A DNA stretch of 64,000 nucleotides, taken from NCBI RefSeq assembly GCF_003014735.1, contig NZ_PYAX01000005.1, forward strand, positions 1 to 64,000, written 5' to 3'. This stretch comes from Saccharothrix carnea. Its GTDB lineage: Bacteria > Actinomycetota > Actinomycetes > Mycobacteriales > Pseudonocardiaceae. The notes beneath the pieces are model-generated. The model was not told where the DNA came from. It saw nothing but the letters and a program-made list of their open reading frames with translations, and did no database searches. A program made the translations under genes and the position numbers. This document shows positions 34,909 to 43,839 of this stretch, piece by piece. Positions within the stretch are counted from its first letter, which is position 1. Every line of letters begins with the position of its first letter.

Positions 34909-37064
34909 CGGCGCAGCAGTTCGTCGATGTCCGCCGGTTTCATCGGCTTGGCGAAGAACCAGCCCTGGCCCGTGTCGCAGCCGATGCGGTGCAGGCGCTT
35001 GGCCTGGGCCGGTGTCTCCACGCCTTCCGCGGTGACGCCCAGTTGCAGCGCGTGCGCCAGCTGCACGAGCGTGGAGACGATCTGGACGTCCACCGCGTCC
35101 TCCTCGTCCGCCGCGCGCAGGCCCTCCATGAACGAGCCCGCGATCTTCAGCTCGTGCACCGGCAGGTGCTTGAGGTAGGCCAGGTTCGAGTAGCCGGTGC
35201 CGAAGTCGTCGATCGCGATCCGCACGCCCATCTCCGACAACGCCCGCAGCGCCTCCAGCGGCTCGTCGGCGGTGCCCATGATCGCGCTCTCGGTCAGCTC
35301 CAGCTGCAGGTGGTGCGGCGGCAGGGCGCACTCGTCCAGGATCCGCTTCACGTCGCGCACCAGCTCGGGGTCGCGGGACTGGCGCACGGCCAGGTTCACC
35401 GACACGAACGGGGCGGAGTCGCCGAACTCCTCCAGCCACCGCCGTGCCTGCTCGCACGCCCGCCGCAGCACCCACCGGCCCAGCGGGACGATCAGCCCGG
35501 TCTCCTCGGCCAGCTCGATGAACCGGTCCGGCGCCAGCCGCCCGAACTCGGGGTGCTGCCAGCGCACCAGCGCTTCCACGCCGACCACGGTGCTGTCCTC
35601 GAGCCGCACCAGCGGCTGGTAGTCCACGTAGAACTCGTCGCGTTCCAATGCCGCCGGCATCGTCGCCGACAGGGTGAACCGGGCGACCTCCTTGGCGTTG
35701 CGCTCCGGGTTGTACAGCGCCCACCGCGACTTGCCGTCCGCCTTCGCCCAGTACAGCGTGATGTCCGCGTCACGCATCAGGTCGGCCGCCGTGGTGCCGG
35801 ACAGCGCGCGCTCCACGATGCCGATCGACGCCGACACGGTCAGCTCGTGCCCGCCGATGCGGATCGGCGACTCCAGCTCGCGCAGCACCCGGTCGGCGAC
35901 GTCGACGATGTCCTGGGTGTCCTTCGAGCCCTCCACCAGGATGACGAACTCGTCGCCGCCCATCCGGGCGACCAGCTTGCCCTCGCCGGACACCGAGTGG
36001 TCCAGCCGCCGCCCCACCTCGACCAGCAGCTGGTCGCCGATGTCGTGGCCGAGGCTGTCGTTGATCACCTTGAACCCGTCCAGGTCCAGGTAGCACAGGC
36101 CGGCGCGGTGACGTGCCCTGTTGTTGAACACGCGGCCGAGGCGTTCCAGGAACAGCGCCCGGTTCGGCAACCCGGTCAGCGGGTCGTGCAGCGCCTGGTA
36201 GCGCAGCCGGTTCTGCAGCAGGTGGCGGTCGGTGACGTCCTCGATCATCGCCACCTGGTACTGCGGGTCGCCGTGGTCGTCGCGCACCAGCGACAGCGTC
36301 AGGTGCGTCCACACCTGCTCGCCGTCGGCCCGGCGGAACCGCTTCTCGGCCCGGTAGTGGTCGCACTCGCCCGCGGTGAGCTGGTCGTACAGCCGCCAGA
36401 CGCTGCCGCCGTCCTCGGGGTGCATCAGGTCGCGGATGTTGTACTGCCGCATCTCCTCGACGCTGAAGCCCAGCATGTCCTGCAACGACTGGTTCACGTC
36501 GAGGATCCGGCCCTCGATGTCGGCGATGCCGATGCCGATCGCGGCCTCGGTGAACATCGCGCGGAACCGCGCCTCTGACGCCCGCAACGCGGCTTCGGCC
36601 TGGTCACGGGCGTCCAGCACGGCCGCGCGGATCGCCTCCTGCTCGGCCAGCGTGCGCTCGCGCAGCGCACGGGCGTACCCGGCGGCCAACGCGCCCTGCA
36701 ACGCCGCGAGCCGCGACCGCATCAGCTCGTCCGGCTGGATGCCCAGCTCGCCCAGCAGGTCGTCACCGAGCAGCTGGACGGTGCGGCCGAGCGTGTCCGT
36801 GCCGGTGAAGTGCGCCTCGACCAGGCGGGCGCCGATCTCGTAGCCGGGCGCGGTGCGGAACGGGCTGGCGTGCAGCGCGTGCACCAGGACCTCGGTCAAC
36901 GCCTGGAGGTGCTCGGCGACCTCGGCCCGCGTCATGGGCACGTAGCTGCTGCCGATGACGGCGGTCGCCCAGGTGCGGGCGAAGGACTCCGCCCCGGCCA
37001 GTACGGCGGGGTCGAGGTTCGATCGGCCCGGTGCTGCCACCCGATGGTCAACCTGTTCCGTCAT
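34905..37064 (-). CDS. PAS-GGDEF-EAL cyclic di-GMP protein
   Basis: The 719-residue cytosolic protein has an N-terminal helical sensor (about 1-155), a PAS domain with PAC motif (about 165-285), a GGDEF domain with intact RMGGDEF (369-373) and an EAL domain (about 470-715). The EAL domain has EALVRW (497-502), NLAVRQS, ELTESAIMG and IAIDDFGTGYSN (Asp619-620). The usual KIDxSF segment reads LKIAGSFM, so an Asp is replaced by Ala. No RxxD inhibitory site precedes GGDEF. It may both make and break c-di-GMP, as in Streptomyces composite proteins, but the altered EAL residue leaves phosphodiesterase activity uncertain. Confidence 0.93.
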   Translation of the reverse strand: MTEQVDHRVAAPGRSNLDPAVLAGAESFARTWATAVIGSSYVPMTRAEVAEHLQALTEVLVHALHASPFRTAPGYEIGARLVEAHFTGTDTLGRTVQLLGDDLLGELGIQPDELMRSRLAALQGALAAGYARALRERTLAEQEAIRAAVLDARDQAEAALRASEARFRAMFTEAAIGIGIADIEGRILDVNQSLQDMLGFSVEEMRQYNIRDLMHPEDGGSVWRLYDQLTAGECDHYRAEKRFRRADGEQVWTHLTLSLVRDDHGDPQYQVAMIEDVTDRHLLQNRLRYQALHDPLTGLPNRALFLERLGRVFNNRARHRAGLCYLDLDGFKVINDSLGHDIGDQLLVEVGRRLDHSVSGEGKLVARMGGDEFVILVEGSKDTQDIVDVADRVLRELESPIRIGGHELTVSASIGIVERALSGTTAADLMRDADITLYWAKADGKSRWALYNPERNAKEVARFTLSATMPAALERDEFYVDYQPLVRLEDSTVVGVEALVRWQHPEFGRLAPDRFIELAEETGLIVPLGRWVLRRACEQARRWLEEFGDSAPFVSVNLAVRQSRDPELVRDVKRILDECALPPHHLQLELTESAIMGTADEPLEALRALSEMGVRIAIDDFGTGYSNLAYLKHLPVHELKIAGSFMEGLRAADEEDAVDVQIVSTLVQLAHALQLGVTAEGVETPAQAKRLHRIGCDTGQGWFFAKPMKPADIDELLRR

Positions 37065-37160
37065 GTCAGTCGGCCTACCGCCACAACCGAGAGGATACGG
37101 CCGGTCGCGGCACGCGGTCGACTGCCGTTCCCGGCACGCGACCGTCGTCCGGGCCGTTCA

Positions 37161-37982
37161 TCAGGCCTTCCGCCCCACGCCACCGAAGCTGATGAAGTGC
37201 GCCGCGCCCTCGTCCACGTCGTCCGGTGACTCCGGCCGCCACAGCGGCAGCCGCGCCACGCCCGGCTCGACCAGCTCGAAGCCGTCGAACATGGCCTCCA
37301 CCTCGCGCTTGGGCCGGAAGCACATCTCGCTGACGCCGCGGTTGTAGACGCCGCGGGCGTCGTCCCACGCCGGGTCCCACTCGCCTTCCTCGAACCCGGC
37401 GTGCGAAATCGCCAGGTAGCTGCCGTCCGGAAGGGCCTCGCGGTAGTCGGCGACGATCCCGCGCGGGTCCTCGGCGTCCGGCACGAAGTGCAGCAGCGCG
37501 ATCATCAGCACGCCGATCGGCTCGTCGAAGTCCAGCAGGTCCTGCACCTCGGGCGAGGCCAGCACCTGCTTGGCGTCCCGCACGTCGGTTTGCAGCACGT
37601 TCACCAGCTCGTTCCCGGTGAGGATGGCCCGGCTGTGGGCGACCGCGACGGCGTCCACGTCGACGTACACGACCCGGGCGGACGGGTCGGCGGCCTGCGC
37701 GATCTCGTGCACGTTGCCGACCGTGGGGATGCCGGAGCCCAGGTCGAGGAACTGGCGGATGCCCCGCGAGAGCATGAACCGCACCGCCCGCCGCAGGAAC
37801 GCGCGGTGGTTGAGCACGATGGCCTTGATGATCGGCACGTCGGCCAGCACCTTGTCGGCGACGGCCCGGTCGACGGCGAAGTTGTGCGCGCCGCCCAGCC
37901 AGTAGTCGTAGACCCGCGCGATGCTCGGGCGGGCCAGGTCGATGTCGCCCGGCGCCCAGTTGGGCCGCTCCACGCTGTCCAC
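37161..37982 (-). CDS. DUF574 (SAV2177-type) SAM-dependent methyltransferase
   Basis: GTG 37982 is chosen because GAGGAG lies 6 bases upstream; the frame continues to 38045 without a better site. The 273-residue protein carries the family hallmarks IDLARPSIARVYDYWLGGAH, NFAVDRAVADKV, NHRAFLRRAVRFMLSRGIRQ, FLDLGSGIPTVGNVHE and VVYVDVDAVAVAHSRAIL. This family is very expanded in actinomycetes and often sits near regulatory clusters; substrates are unknown. Confidence 0.92.
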   Translation of the reverse strand: MDSVERPNWAPGDIDLARPSIARVYDYWLGGAHNFAVDRAVADKVLADVPIIKAIVLNHRAFLRRAVRFMLSRGIRQFLDLGSGIPTVGNVHEIAQAADPSARVVYVDVDAVAVAHSRAILTGNELVNVLQTDVRDAKQVLASPEVQDLLDFDEPIGVLMIALLHFVPDAEDPRGIVADYREALPDGSYLAISHAGFEEGEWDPAWDDARGVYNRGVSEMCFRPKREVEAMFDGFELVEPGVARLPLWRPESPDDVDEGAAHFISFGGVGRKA

Positions 37983-38129
37983 CGGATTCTCCTCTGAACG
38001 GGCTCGTGTTCCCACCGTTGCGGTGACACCCACATCATGGGCCAATCCGGTGAGTTAGCACACCGTCGAAGTGCGCGAGTTCTTCAATCACCCACCCCTG
38101 AACTGATCACCGGGAAGAATGACGGCCTT

Positions 38130-39248
38130 GTGAGGTACCTGTGGATCGCGGGCGCGGTCGTCTCAGCGGTGGCGGCCGTGCTGCTGGCCGTCCAGCACCG
38201 GCGGGGACGCAGCCTGCTGGCGCCGACGCTGACCGGGTCCATCGGGGCGTTCCTGCTGGTCGCGGGCTGGTTGTTCGTGGTCGACCCCGGTGCGCCGAAG
38301 AACGAGGCGATCAAGACCGGCGGCCTGGCGGGCGGCGCGCTGGTGGCCCTCTACGCGCTGTGGCTCAACGACCGGCGGCGCCGCACCGACGAGGAACGGC
38401 AGCTGGTCGAGGTCGCCAGGCAGCAGCTGGAGGACGCGCGGGCCGAACACGACCGGTCGCGGGTCGCCGACGAGCGGTTCGCCCGATCGGTTGAACTGCT
38501 CGGTCACGACGCGGAGCAGGTGCGGGTGGGCGCGATGCACGCCCTGGCCGGGCTGGCCCGGTCACGCGCCGAGTACACCCAGACCGTGCTCGACGTGCTG
38601 TGCGCCTACCTCCGCCGGCCGTTCGTCGAGACGCGCGAGGACGACGATGTGGTGGCCCGGGACGAGCGGGAGCTGGAGGTCCGGCTCACCGCCCAGCGCC
38701 TGATCGCCGACCTGCTCCCCCGCGCCGACACCGCCGACGCGCCGCGCTACAACCTGGATCTGACCAGGGCGTTCCTGGAGTACTTCGACCTGTCCCACCG
38801 CCAGGTCGGCAACCTGACCCTGCGCGCGGTGCAGCTCCGGGAGTCGAACGCGTTCCACCACACCGTGGTGCACGGCGGCGCCTGGTTCACCGACGCCGTC
38901 AGCGACGGGCGGCTGTACGCGCACCACGCGGTCTTCCACGGCAAGGCGTGGTTCAGCCGGTTCAGGTGCCACGACACCGCCGACTTCACCGCCACGAGGT
39001 TCCTCGGCCCGAACAAGTTCGCCGGGGTCAGGTTCACCGCGCCGGTGACGTTCGCGGACTGCGAGTTCGCGGAGCCGATCGACTTCGCGGACGCCAACTT
39101 CCGCCGCGGTGTGCACCTGACGTTGGCGAAACCCCAGCGAGCGTGCACGCACGCCATGTACGTGTCTCTGGAGCACGAGAACACCCTGCCAGACGGCTGG
39201 GTGGTGGAGCGCCGCGAGGACAGCGGCCTCGGACTGGTCAGGAGTTGA
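38130..39248 (+). CDS. Membrane-anchored pentapeptide-repeat-like protein, copy 1
   Basis: GTG 38130 gives 372 residues; the frame is open further upstream to 38037. Two transmembrane helices (WIAGAVVSAVAAVLLAV; SIGAFLLVAGWLFVV) are followed by AIKTGGLAGGALVALYALWL and a charged coiled segment. A helical block follows (RFARSVELLGHDAEQVRVGA, VLDVLCAYLRRPF), then a degenerate pentapeptide solenoid of about 110 residues (HGGAWFTDAVSDGRLYAHHA, DFTATRFLGPNKFAGVRFTA, ADCEFAEPIDFADANF). The next gene is a paralogue one base downstream. The function is unknown; related proteins are common in actinomycetes. Confidence 0.75.
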   Translation: MRYLWIAGAVVSAVAAVLLAVQHRRGRSLLAPTLTGSIGAFLLVAGWLFVVDPGAPKNEAIKTGGLAGGALVALYALWLNDRRRRTDEERQLVEVARQQLEDARAEHDRSRVADERFARSVELLGHDAEQVRVGAMHALAGLARSRAEYTQTVLDVLCAYLRRPFVETREDDDVVARDERELEVRLTAQRLIADLLPRADTADAPRYNLDLTRAFLEYFDLSHRQVGNLTLRAVQLRESNAFHHTVVHGGAWFTDAVSDGRLYAHHAVFHGKAWFSRFRCHDTADFTATRFLGPNKFAGVRFTAPVTFADCEFAEPIDFADANFRRGVHLTLAKPQRACTHAMYVSLEHENTLPDGWVVERREDSGLGLVRS

Positions 39249-39249
39249 C

Positions 39250-40212
39250 GTGCGGGGACGCGGGTTGCTGGTGGCGAGCGTGCTCGGCGCGCTGGTCGTG
39301 ACGGTCGTGACGACCGCCGTGCTGGTCCTGGTCGACCCGAGGCAGCCGAAGGCGGAGGCGATCAAGACCGGTGGGCTGGCCGGCGGCTCGATCATCGCCC
39401 TGTACGCGCTGTGGCTCAACGACCGGCGGCGACGCGTCGAGGAGGCGCGGCACGAGCTGGAGAGCGAGAAGGTCGCCGACGAGCGGTTCGCACGGGCCGT
39501 CGAGCTGCTGGGCAACGAGGCCGACCAGGTCAGGGTGGGTGCGATGCACGTGCTCGCGGGCCTGGCGAACACCACGCCCCGGTACAAGCAGACCGTGCTC
39601 AGCGTCCTGTGCGCCTACCTGCGGCGGCCGTTCGAGCACGCGGCCCTCGAGAAGAAGCCGGAAGACCCGGAGCAGGCCTACCTCGGCAAGAAGCGCGACG
39701 TGACGCCGGAGCAGGACCACGAGATGACCGTCCGGATGACCGCCCAGCGGCTCATCACGGACCTGCTGCCCTGGGGCGACGACCCGGACCCGACGCCGTA
39801 CCAGGTGGACCTGACCGGCGCGAAGCTCGTGCACCTCCGGCTGGAGGGGCGCCGGTTCGGCAGGCTGGTCGCCCGGCGCGCGCAGTTCTACGGGATCACG
39901 CAGTTCAACGAGGCGGTGCTGAGCAAGCCCGCGCTGTTCTCCGGCGCCACGTTCCACGGCCGGGTGACCTTCCGGGACGGGAGGTTCGCCGGCGGCATCT
40001 CGTTCCAGGACACCACGTTCGACGGCGAGGTCAACGTCACCGGGGCGAAGGTCGGCACCTTCCTGCACTCGTCGCCCGAACCGCCGCGGCCGCAGGTCGG
40101 CGAGCTCGAAGTGCTGGCGGGGACGGCGTTCCGCAACGACCCGGTCGGCTGGCGGCTAACCGGCGACGGGCAGCCCCCGGCCCGCCTCCAGGACCATGTC
40201 CAGCAGGACTGA
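39250..40212 (+). CDS. Membrane-anchored pentapeptide-repeat-like protein, copy 2
   Basis: The 320-residue paralogue of the preceding gene has one transmembrane helix at the N-terminus (LLVASVLGALVVTVVTTAVL), the same EAIKTGGLAGGSIIALYALW block, RFARAVELLGNEADQVRVGA, VLSVLCAYLRRPF and a shorter solenoid (FNEAVLSKPALFSGATFHGR, VTFRDGRFAGGISFQDTTFD). An acidic insertion (KKPEDPEQAYLGKKRDVTPE) separates the blocks. Tandem duplication is evident. The 3' end overlaps the convergent LysR gene by 57 bases. Confidence 0.72.
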   Translation: MRGRGLLVASVLGALVVTVVTTAVLVLVDPRQPKAEAIKTGGLAGGSIIALYALWLNDRRRRVEEARHELESEKVADERFARAVELLGNEADQVRVGAMHVLAGLANTTPRYKQTVLSVLCAYLRRPFEHAALEKKPEDPEQAYLGKKRDVTPEQDHEMTVRMTAQRLITDLLPWGDDPDPTPYQVDLTGAKLVHLRLEGRRFGRLVARRAQFYGITQFNEAVLSKPALFSGATFHGRVTFRDGRFAGGISFQDTTFDGEVNVTGAKVGTFLHSSPEPPRPQVGELEVLAGTAFRNDPVGWRLTGDGQPPARLQDHVQQD

Positions 40213-41040
40213 CGCGGCGGCGCTCACCGTCGGCGCGGTGACCACGGCGGTCTCCGCGGTCGGCGCGTCGACCAGCTCCACGAACTTCGCCCTGGTCTGC
40301 TTCGCCGCGAACGAGGCGGGCACCAGGGCCACGCCGAGCCCGAAGCCGACGAAGTCGAGCAGCGAGTGCACGTCGTTGACCTCGACCGCGACCTTCCGGT
40401 CCACGCCGGCGGTGGCCAGCGCGCGGTCCACGTCGTCGCGCGTCCCCCAGTCGGGGTTGAAGTCCACGAACGGCTGACCGGCCAGCTCGGCGAGCCGCAC
40501 CGACTCGCGTTCAGCGAACGGCAGCTCCGGCGCGCACGCCAGCACCAGCGGCTCGCTGGACAGCGTGGCCGGCTTGAGGTCGTCGGCCGCCCGGCCGGAC
40601 GTGACGAACGCGAGGTCCAGCCGTCCGGCGCGGACCAGGTCGACCAGTTCGCCCGAGCCCGCCTGGCGCAGCCGCAGGTCCACGCCGGGGTGCAGCTCGT
40701 GGAACCGGGCCAGCACGGCGGGCAGGTGCACGGCGTGCAGGCACTGGATGCTGCCCACGGCCAGCGTGCCGCGCAGCAGCCCCTGCACGGCGGCCACCGC
40801 GTCACGCGCCGCGTCGATCGTGCCGAGCACGCGCCTCGCCTCGACCAGCAGCGCCCGGCCGGCCTGGGTCAGCTCGACCTGGCGGGTGCTGCGCACGAAC
40901 AGCGGCGCGCCCAGTTCGACCTCGAGCGCCCGGATCGACGCGGAAAGACCCGATTGGGCGACGTGCATGCGCCGGGCGGCGCGGGTGAAGTGGCACTCCT
41001 CGGCCACGGCCACGAAGTACTCGAGCTGCCGGAGTTCCAC
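40156..41040 (-). CDS. LysR-family transcriptional regulator
   Basis: The 294-residue protein (GTG 41040) has the N-terminal LysR HTH (ELRQLEYFVAVAEECHFTRA, VAQSGLSASIRALE, GAPLFVR) and a substrate-binding domain (GTLAVGSIQCLHAVHLPAVL, GVDLRLRQAGSGELVDLVRA, VRLAELAGQPFVDFNPDWG). It is divergent from an aldo/keto reductase gene across a gap of 106 bases and probably regulates it and itself. Confidence 0.92.
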   Translation of the reverse strand: MELRQLEYFVAVAEECHFTRAARRMHVAQSGLSASIRALEVELGAPLFVRSTRQVELTQAGRALLVEARRVLGTIDAARDAVAAVQGLLRGTLAVGSIQCLHAVHLPAVLARFHELHPGVDLRLRQAGSGELVDLVRAGRLDLAFVTSGRAADDLKPATLSSEPLVLACAPELPFAERESVRLAELAGQPFVDFNPDWGTRDDVDRALATAGVDRKVAVEVNDVHSLLDFVGFGLGVALVPASFAAKQTRAKFVELVDAPTAETAVVTAPTVSAAASVLLDMVLEAGRGLPVAG

Positions 41041-41146
41041 GATTCATCACCCGAACTGCTGAATTGCATCAGCTTCTTCTGTTGGACAGCTTAATGCCTA
41101 CCCCCCAAGCTGGTGATGCACAACTGCGACACACGGAGGTCGAACA

Positions 41147-41992
41147 ATGCTGACTCGCCGAATCGGGGGAGTCGAGGTCAGCGCCATCGGCTTGGGCGCG
41201 ATGCCGATGTCGCTGGAAGGCCGGCCCGATCGCACCCAGGCGATCGAGACCATCCGCACCGCGCTCGACAAGGGCGTGACGCTGATCGACACCGCGGACG
41301 CCTACTCGGCCGACGACCGCGACTTCGGGCACAACGAGGAGCTGATCGCCGAGGCGCTGAAGGGCGTGGACGGCGTCATGGTCGCCACGAAGGGCGGCCA
41401 CACCCGCACGTCCGGCGGCGGCTGGGAGGTCGACGGGCGGCCCGAGTACCTGAAGGCCGCGTGCGAGGCGTCGTTGCGCAGGCTCGGCGTGGACGCCATC
41501 GACCTCTACCAGTTCCACCGGCCCGACCCGGAGGTGCCGACCTCCGAGTCGGTCGGCGCGCTGGCCGAGCTGCTGGACGCGGGCAAGATCAAGCTCGCGG
41601 GCGTGTCCAACTTCGACCCGGCGCAGATCCGGGAGGCCAACGAGATCCTGGGTGGCCGGCTGGCGAGCGTGCAGAACCAGTTCTCGCCGGCGTTCCGCTC
41701 CAGCGAGCCGGAGCTGGAGCTGTGCGCCGAGCTGGACATCGCGTTCCTGCCGTGGAGCCCGTTGGGCGGCATGAGCGCGGCGGGCGAGCTGGGCGAGCGG
41801 TTCACCGCGTTCGCCGAGATCGGCCGCGAGCACGGCGTCAGCCCGCAGCAGGTGTGCCTGGCGTGGATGCTCGCCAAGGCGCCGCAGGTCGTGCCGATCC
41901 CGGGTTCGTCGCGGCCGGCGAGCATCTCGGATTCGGCCGACGCGGTGCACCTGCGGCTGTCGGAAGAGGAGCTGAAGCGCCTGGACGGGTGA
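41147..41992 (+). CDS. Aldo/keto reductase
   Basis: ATG 41147 follows GGAGG (41134-41138). The 281-residue TIM-barrel protein has the AKR signature residues: catalytic Asp and Tyr in TLIDTADAYSADDRDF, Lys in MVATKGGHT, and His in DLYQFHRPDPEVP. The cofactor region is PQVVPIPGSSRPASISDS. NADPH-dependent reduction of a carbonyl is expected; the substrate is unknown. The divergent LysR gene is its likely regulator. Confidence 0.92.
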   Translation: MLTRRIGGVEVSAIGLGAMPMSLEGRPDRTQAIETIRTALDKGVTLIDTADAYSADDRDFGHNEELIAEALKGVDGVMVATKGGHTRTSGGGWEVDGRPEYLKAACEASLRRLGVDAIDLYQFHRPDPEVPTSESVGALAELLDAGKIKLAGVSNFDPAQIREANEILGGRLASVQNQFSPAFRSSEPELELCAELDIAFLPWSPLGGMSAAGELGERFTAFAEIGREHGVSPQQVCLAWMLAKAPQVVPIPGSSRPASISDSADAVHLRLSEEELKRLDG

Positions 41993-42074
41993 CGTCCTGC
42001 GGATGCGGCGGGGGACGTCCGGCCTGACGATCTAGGCCGGACGTACCAGCACTGCCGACCGAATGGGGGCGTTG

Positions 42075-42887
42075 ATGGCGCCACACACCCGCCTGCGCAC
42101 CTTGATCACCCGACTGGGTGCCGTCACGATCACGTTGGCGATCGCCCAGGTGCCCGTCGCCGAAGCGCTGCCCGAAGGGTCCGCGGACCACTACGCGGGC
42201 TCGCAGATCGCGAAGCACGAGGGCCGGGACCGCACCGCGCGGCAACGGCCGCGGACCGCGGGTTCCGTGCCGGGCATGGACGTCAGCAGCCATCAGGGTG
42301 ACGTCGACTGGGCGAAGGCCTGGGCGGACGGTGCGCGGTTCGCCTACGTCAAGGCGACCGAGGGCACCGGCTACCGCAACCCGAACTTCACCCAGCAGTA
42401 CAACGGGTCCTACCACGTCGGCATGATCCGCGGCGCGTACCACTTCGCGCTACCGGACCGGTCCGCCGGCGCCACCCAGGCCGACTTCTTCGCCTCCAAC
42501 GGCGGCGGCTGGTCCCGCGACGGCAAGACCCTGCCCGGCGCGGTCGACCTGGAGTACAACCCGTACGGCGACACGTGCTACGGCTTGGACCAGGCCGCGA
42601 TGGGCGCGTGGGTGCGGGCGTTCAGCGACCGCCTGGTCCAGCGCACCGGCAGGCACCCCACCATCTACACGTCCACGAGCTGGTGGAACCGGTGCGTCGG
42701 CGAGGCGGACCGGTTCGGCGACACGAGCCCGCTGTGGGTGGCGCACTACGCCGACGTGCTCGGACCCCTGCCGCACGGGTGGGACTACGAGACGATCTGG
42801 CAGTGGCGGGCGGCCGGGCTGTTCCCCGGCGACCAGAACCTCTTCAACGGCAACGACGACCAGTTGCACCGGGTCGCCCTGGGATGA
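42075..42887 (+). CDS. Secreted GH25 lysozyme (N-acetylmuramidase), copy 1
   Basis: ATG 42075 is preferred because GGGGGC lies just upstream; ATG 42063 is in frame. The 270-residue protein has a signal peptide (LITRLGAVTITLAIAQVPVA, cleavage near AEA). The GH25 domain carries catalytic residues in GMDVSSHQGDVDW (Asp) and AVDLEYNP (Glu). PTIYTSTSWW and YETIWQWRAAG complete the barrel. It cleaves peptidoglycan outside the cell. The next gene is a close tandem paralogue, and parts of the two are nearly identical at the DNA level. Confidence 0.92.
   Translation: MAPHTRLRTLITRLGAVTITLAIAQVPVAEALPEGSADHYAGSQIAKHEGRDRTARQRPRTAGSVPGMDVSSHQGDVDWAKAWADGARFAYVKATEGTGYRNPNFTQQYNGSYHVGMIRGAYHFALPDRSAGATQADFFASNGGGWSRDGKTLPGAVDLEYNPYGDTCYGLDQAAMGAWVRAFSDRLVQRTGRHPTIYTSTSWWNRCVGEADRFGDTSPLWVAHYADVLGPLPHGWDYETIWQWRAAGLFPGDQNLFNGNDDQLHRVALG
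42391..42492. repeat. 102-base segment nearly identical to 43313-43414 in the tandem lysozyme gene
   Basis: The two segments differ at one position over 102 bases, including synonymous sites, while flanking parts of the two genes have diverged. This pattern fits gene conversion or a very recent local exchange. Similarity continues at a lower level for about 90 further bases. Confidence 0.85.
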
Positions 42888-42999
42888 CCGGGCGTTGCTC
42901 CGTTTTCGTGACTAATTCACATGAACCCTGGTGAACAGGTTAGAGGTGCAGCACACTGCCCATCGAGTCAACTCCCTGCACTGGCTCAAGGAGTCCCCG

Positions 43000-43794
43000 A
43001 TGAAGAACATCGCACGCTCTGCCACCGCCCTCCTGACCAGCATCGGACTGGCGGTGCTCGGGTTAGCGGGCACCGCGCAGGCCGCACCCGTCGTCGAAGA
43101 CCACGCCATGGGCTCGCAGATCGCCAAGCACGAAGGCGGCGGCGGCCGGCGCATCGCCATCCCGACCGACCCGAGCGCCCAGGCCGTCGTGTACGGCATC
43201 GACGTCAGCGGGCACCAGGGCAACGTCGACTGGAACTACTGGTGGGGCCAGGGCAAGCGGTTCGCCTACGTCAAGGCCACCGAGAGCACCACCTACCGCA
43301 ACCCGTACTTCGCCCAGCAGTACAACGGGTCCTACAACGTCGGCATGATCCGCGGCGCGTACCACTTCGCGCTACCGGACCGGTCCGCCGGCGCCACCCA
43401 GGCCGACTTCTTCGTCAACAACGGCGGCGGCTGGTCCCGGGACGGCAAGACCCTGCCCGGCGCGCTGGACATGGAGTACAACCCCTACGGCTCCACCTGC
43501 TACGGGCTGTCCAAGGCGAGCATGACCGCGTGGATCAAGTCGTTCAGCGACCGCTACCACGCCCGCACCGGCCGCTGGCCCGTCATCTACACGTCCACCA
43601 GCTGGTGGAACCAGTGCGTGAGCGGCGACTTCAGCTCCACCAACCCGCTGTGGGTCGCGCGCTACTCGTCCACCGTCGGCACCCTGCCGTACGCGTGGCC
43701 GTTCTACACGTTCTGGCAGTACTCGTCCTCACCGATCGACCAGAACCAGTTCAACGGCGCCTACGACCGGCTCCAGGCCCTGGCCAACGGCTGA
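43000..43794 (+). CDS. Secreted GH25 lysozyme (N-acetylmuramidase), copy 2
   Basis: ATG 43000 follows AAGGAG (42988-42993). The 264-residue protein has a signal peptide (SATALLTSIGLAVLGLAGTA, cleavage near AQA) and a GH25 domain with GIDVSGHQGNVDW (Asp) and ALDMEYNPYG (Glu), PVIYTSTSWWNQC and FYTFWQYSSS. It is shorter than copy 1 in the loop before the last strand. It probably remodels or degrades peptidoglycan. A strong stem-loop follows. Confidence 0.93.
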   Translation: MKNIARSATALLTSIGLAVLGLAGTAQAAPVVEDHAMGSQIAKHEGGGGRRIAIPTDPSAQAVVYGIDVSGHQGNVDWNYWWGQGKRFAYVKATESTTYRNPYFAQQYNGSYNVGMIRGAYHFALPDRSAGATQADFFVNNGGGWSRDGKTLPGALDMEYNPYGSTCYGLSKASMTAWIKSFSDRYHARTGRWPVIYTSTSWWNQCVSGDFSSTNPLWVARYSSTVGTLPYAWPFYTFWQYSSSPIDQNQFNGAYDRLQALANG

Positions 43795-43800
43795 TCACGA

Positions 43801-43833
43801 GGTGGCCGGCCGGGTCCTCCCCGGCCGGCCACC
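43801..43833. terminator. Bidirectional terminator stem-loop
   Basis: GGTGGCCGGCCGGG (43801-43814) and CCCGGCCGGCCACC (43820-43833) are perfect 14-base arms around TCCTC. It lies between the stops of the lysozyme gene (43794) and purL (43840), as expected for a shared terminator. Confidence 0.85.
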
Positions 43834-43839
43834 CCCCGC

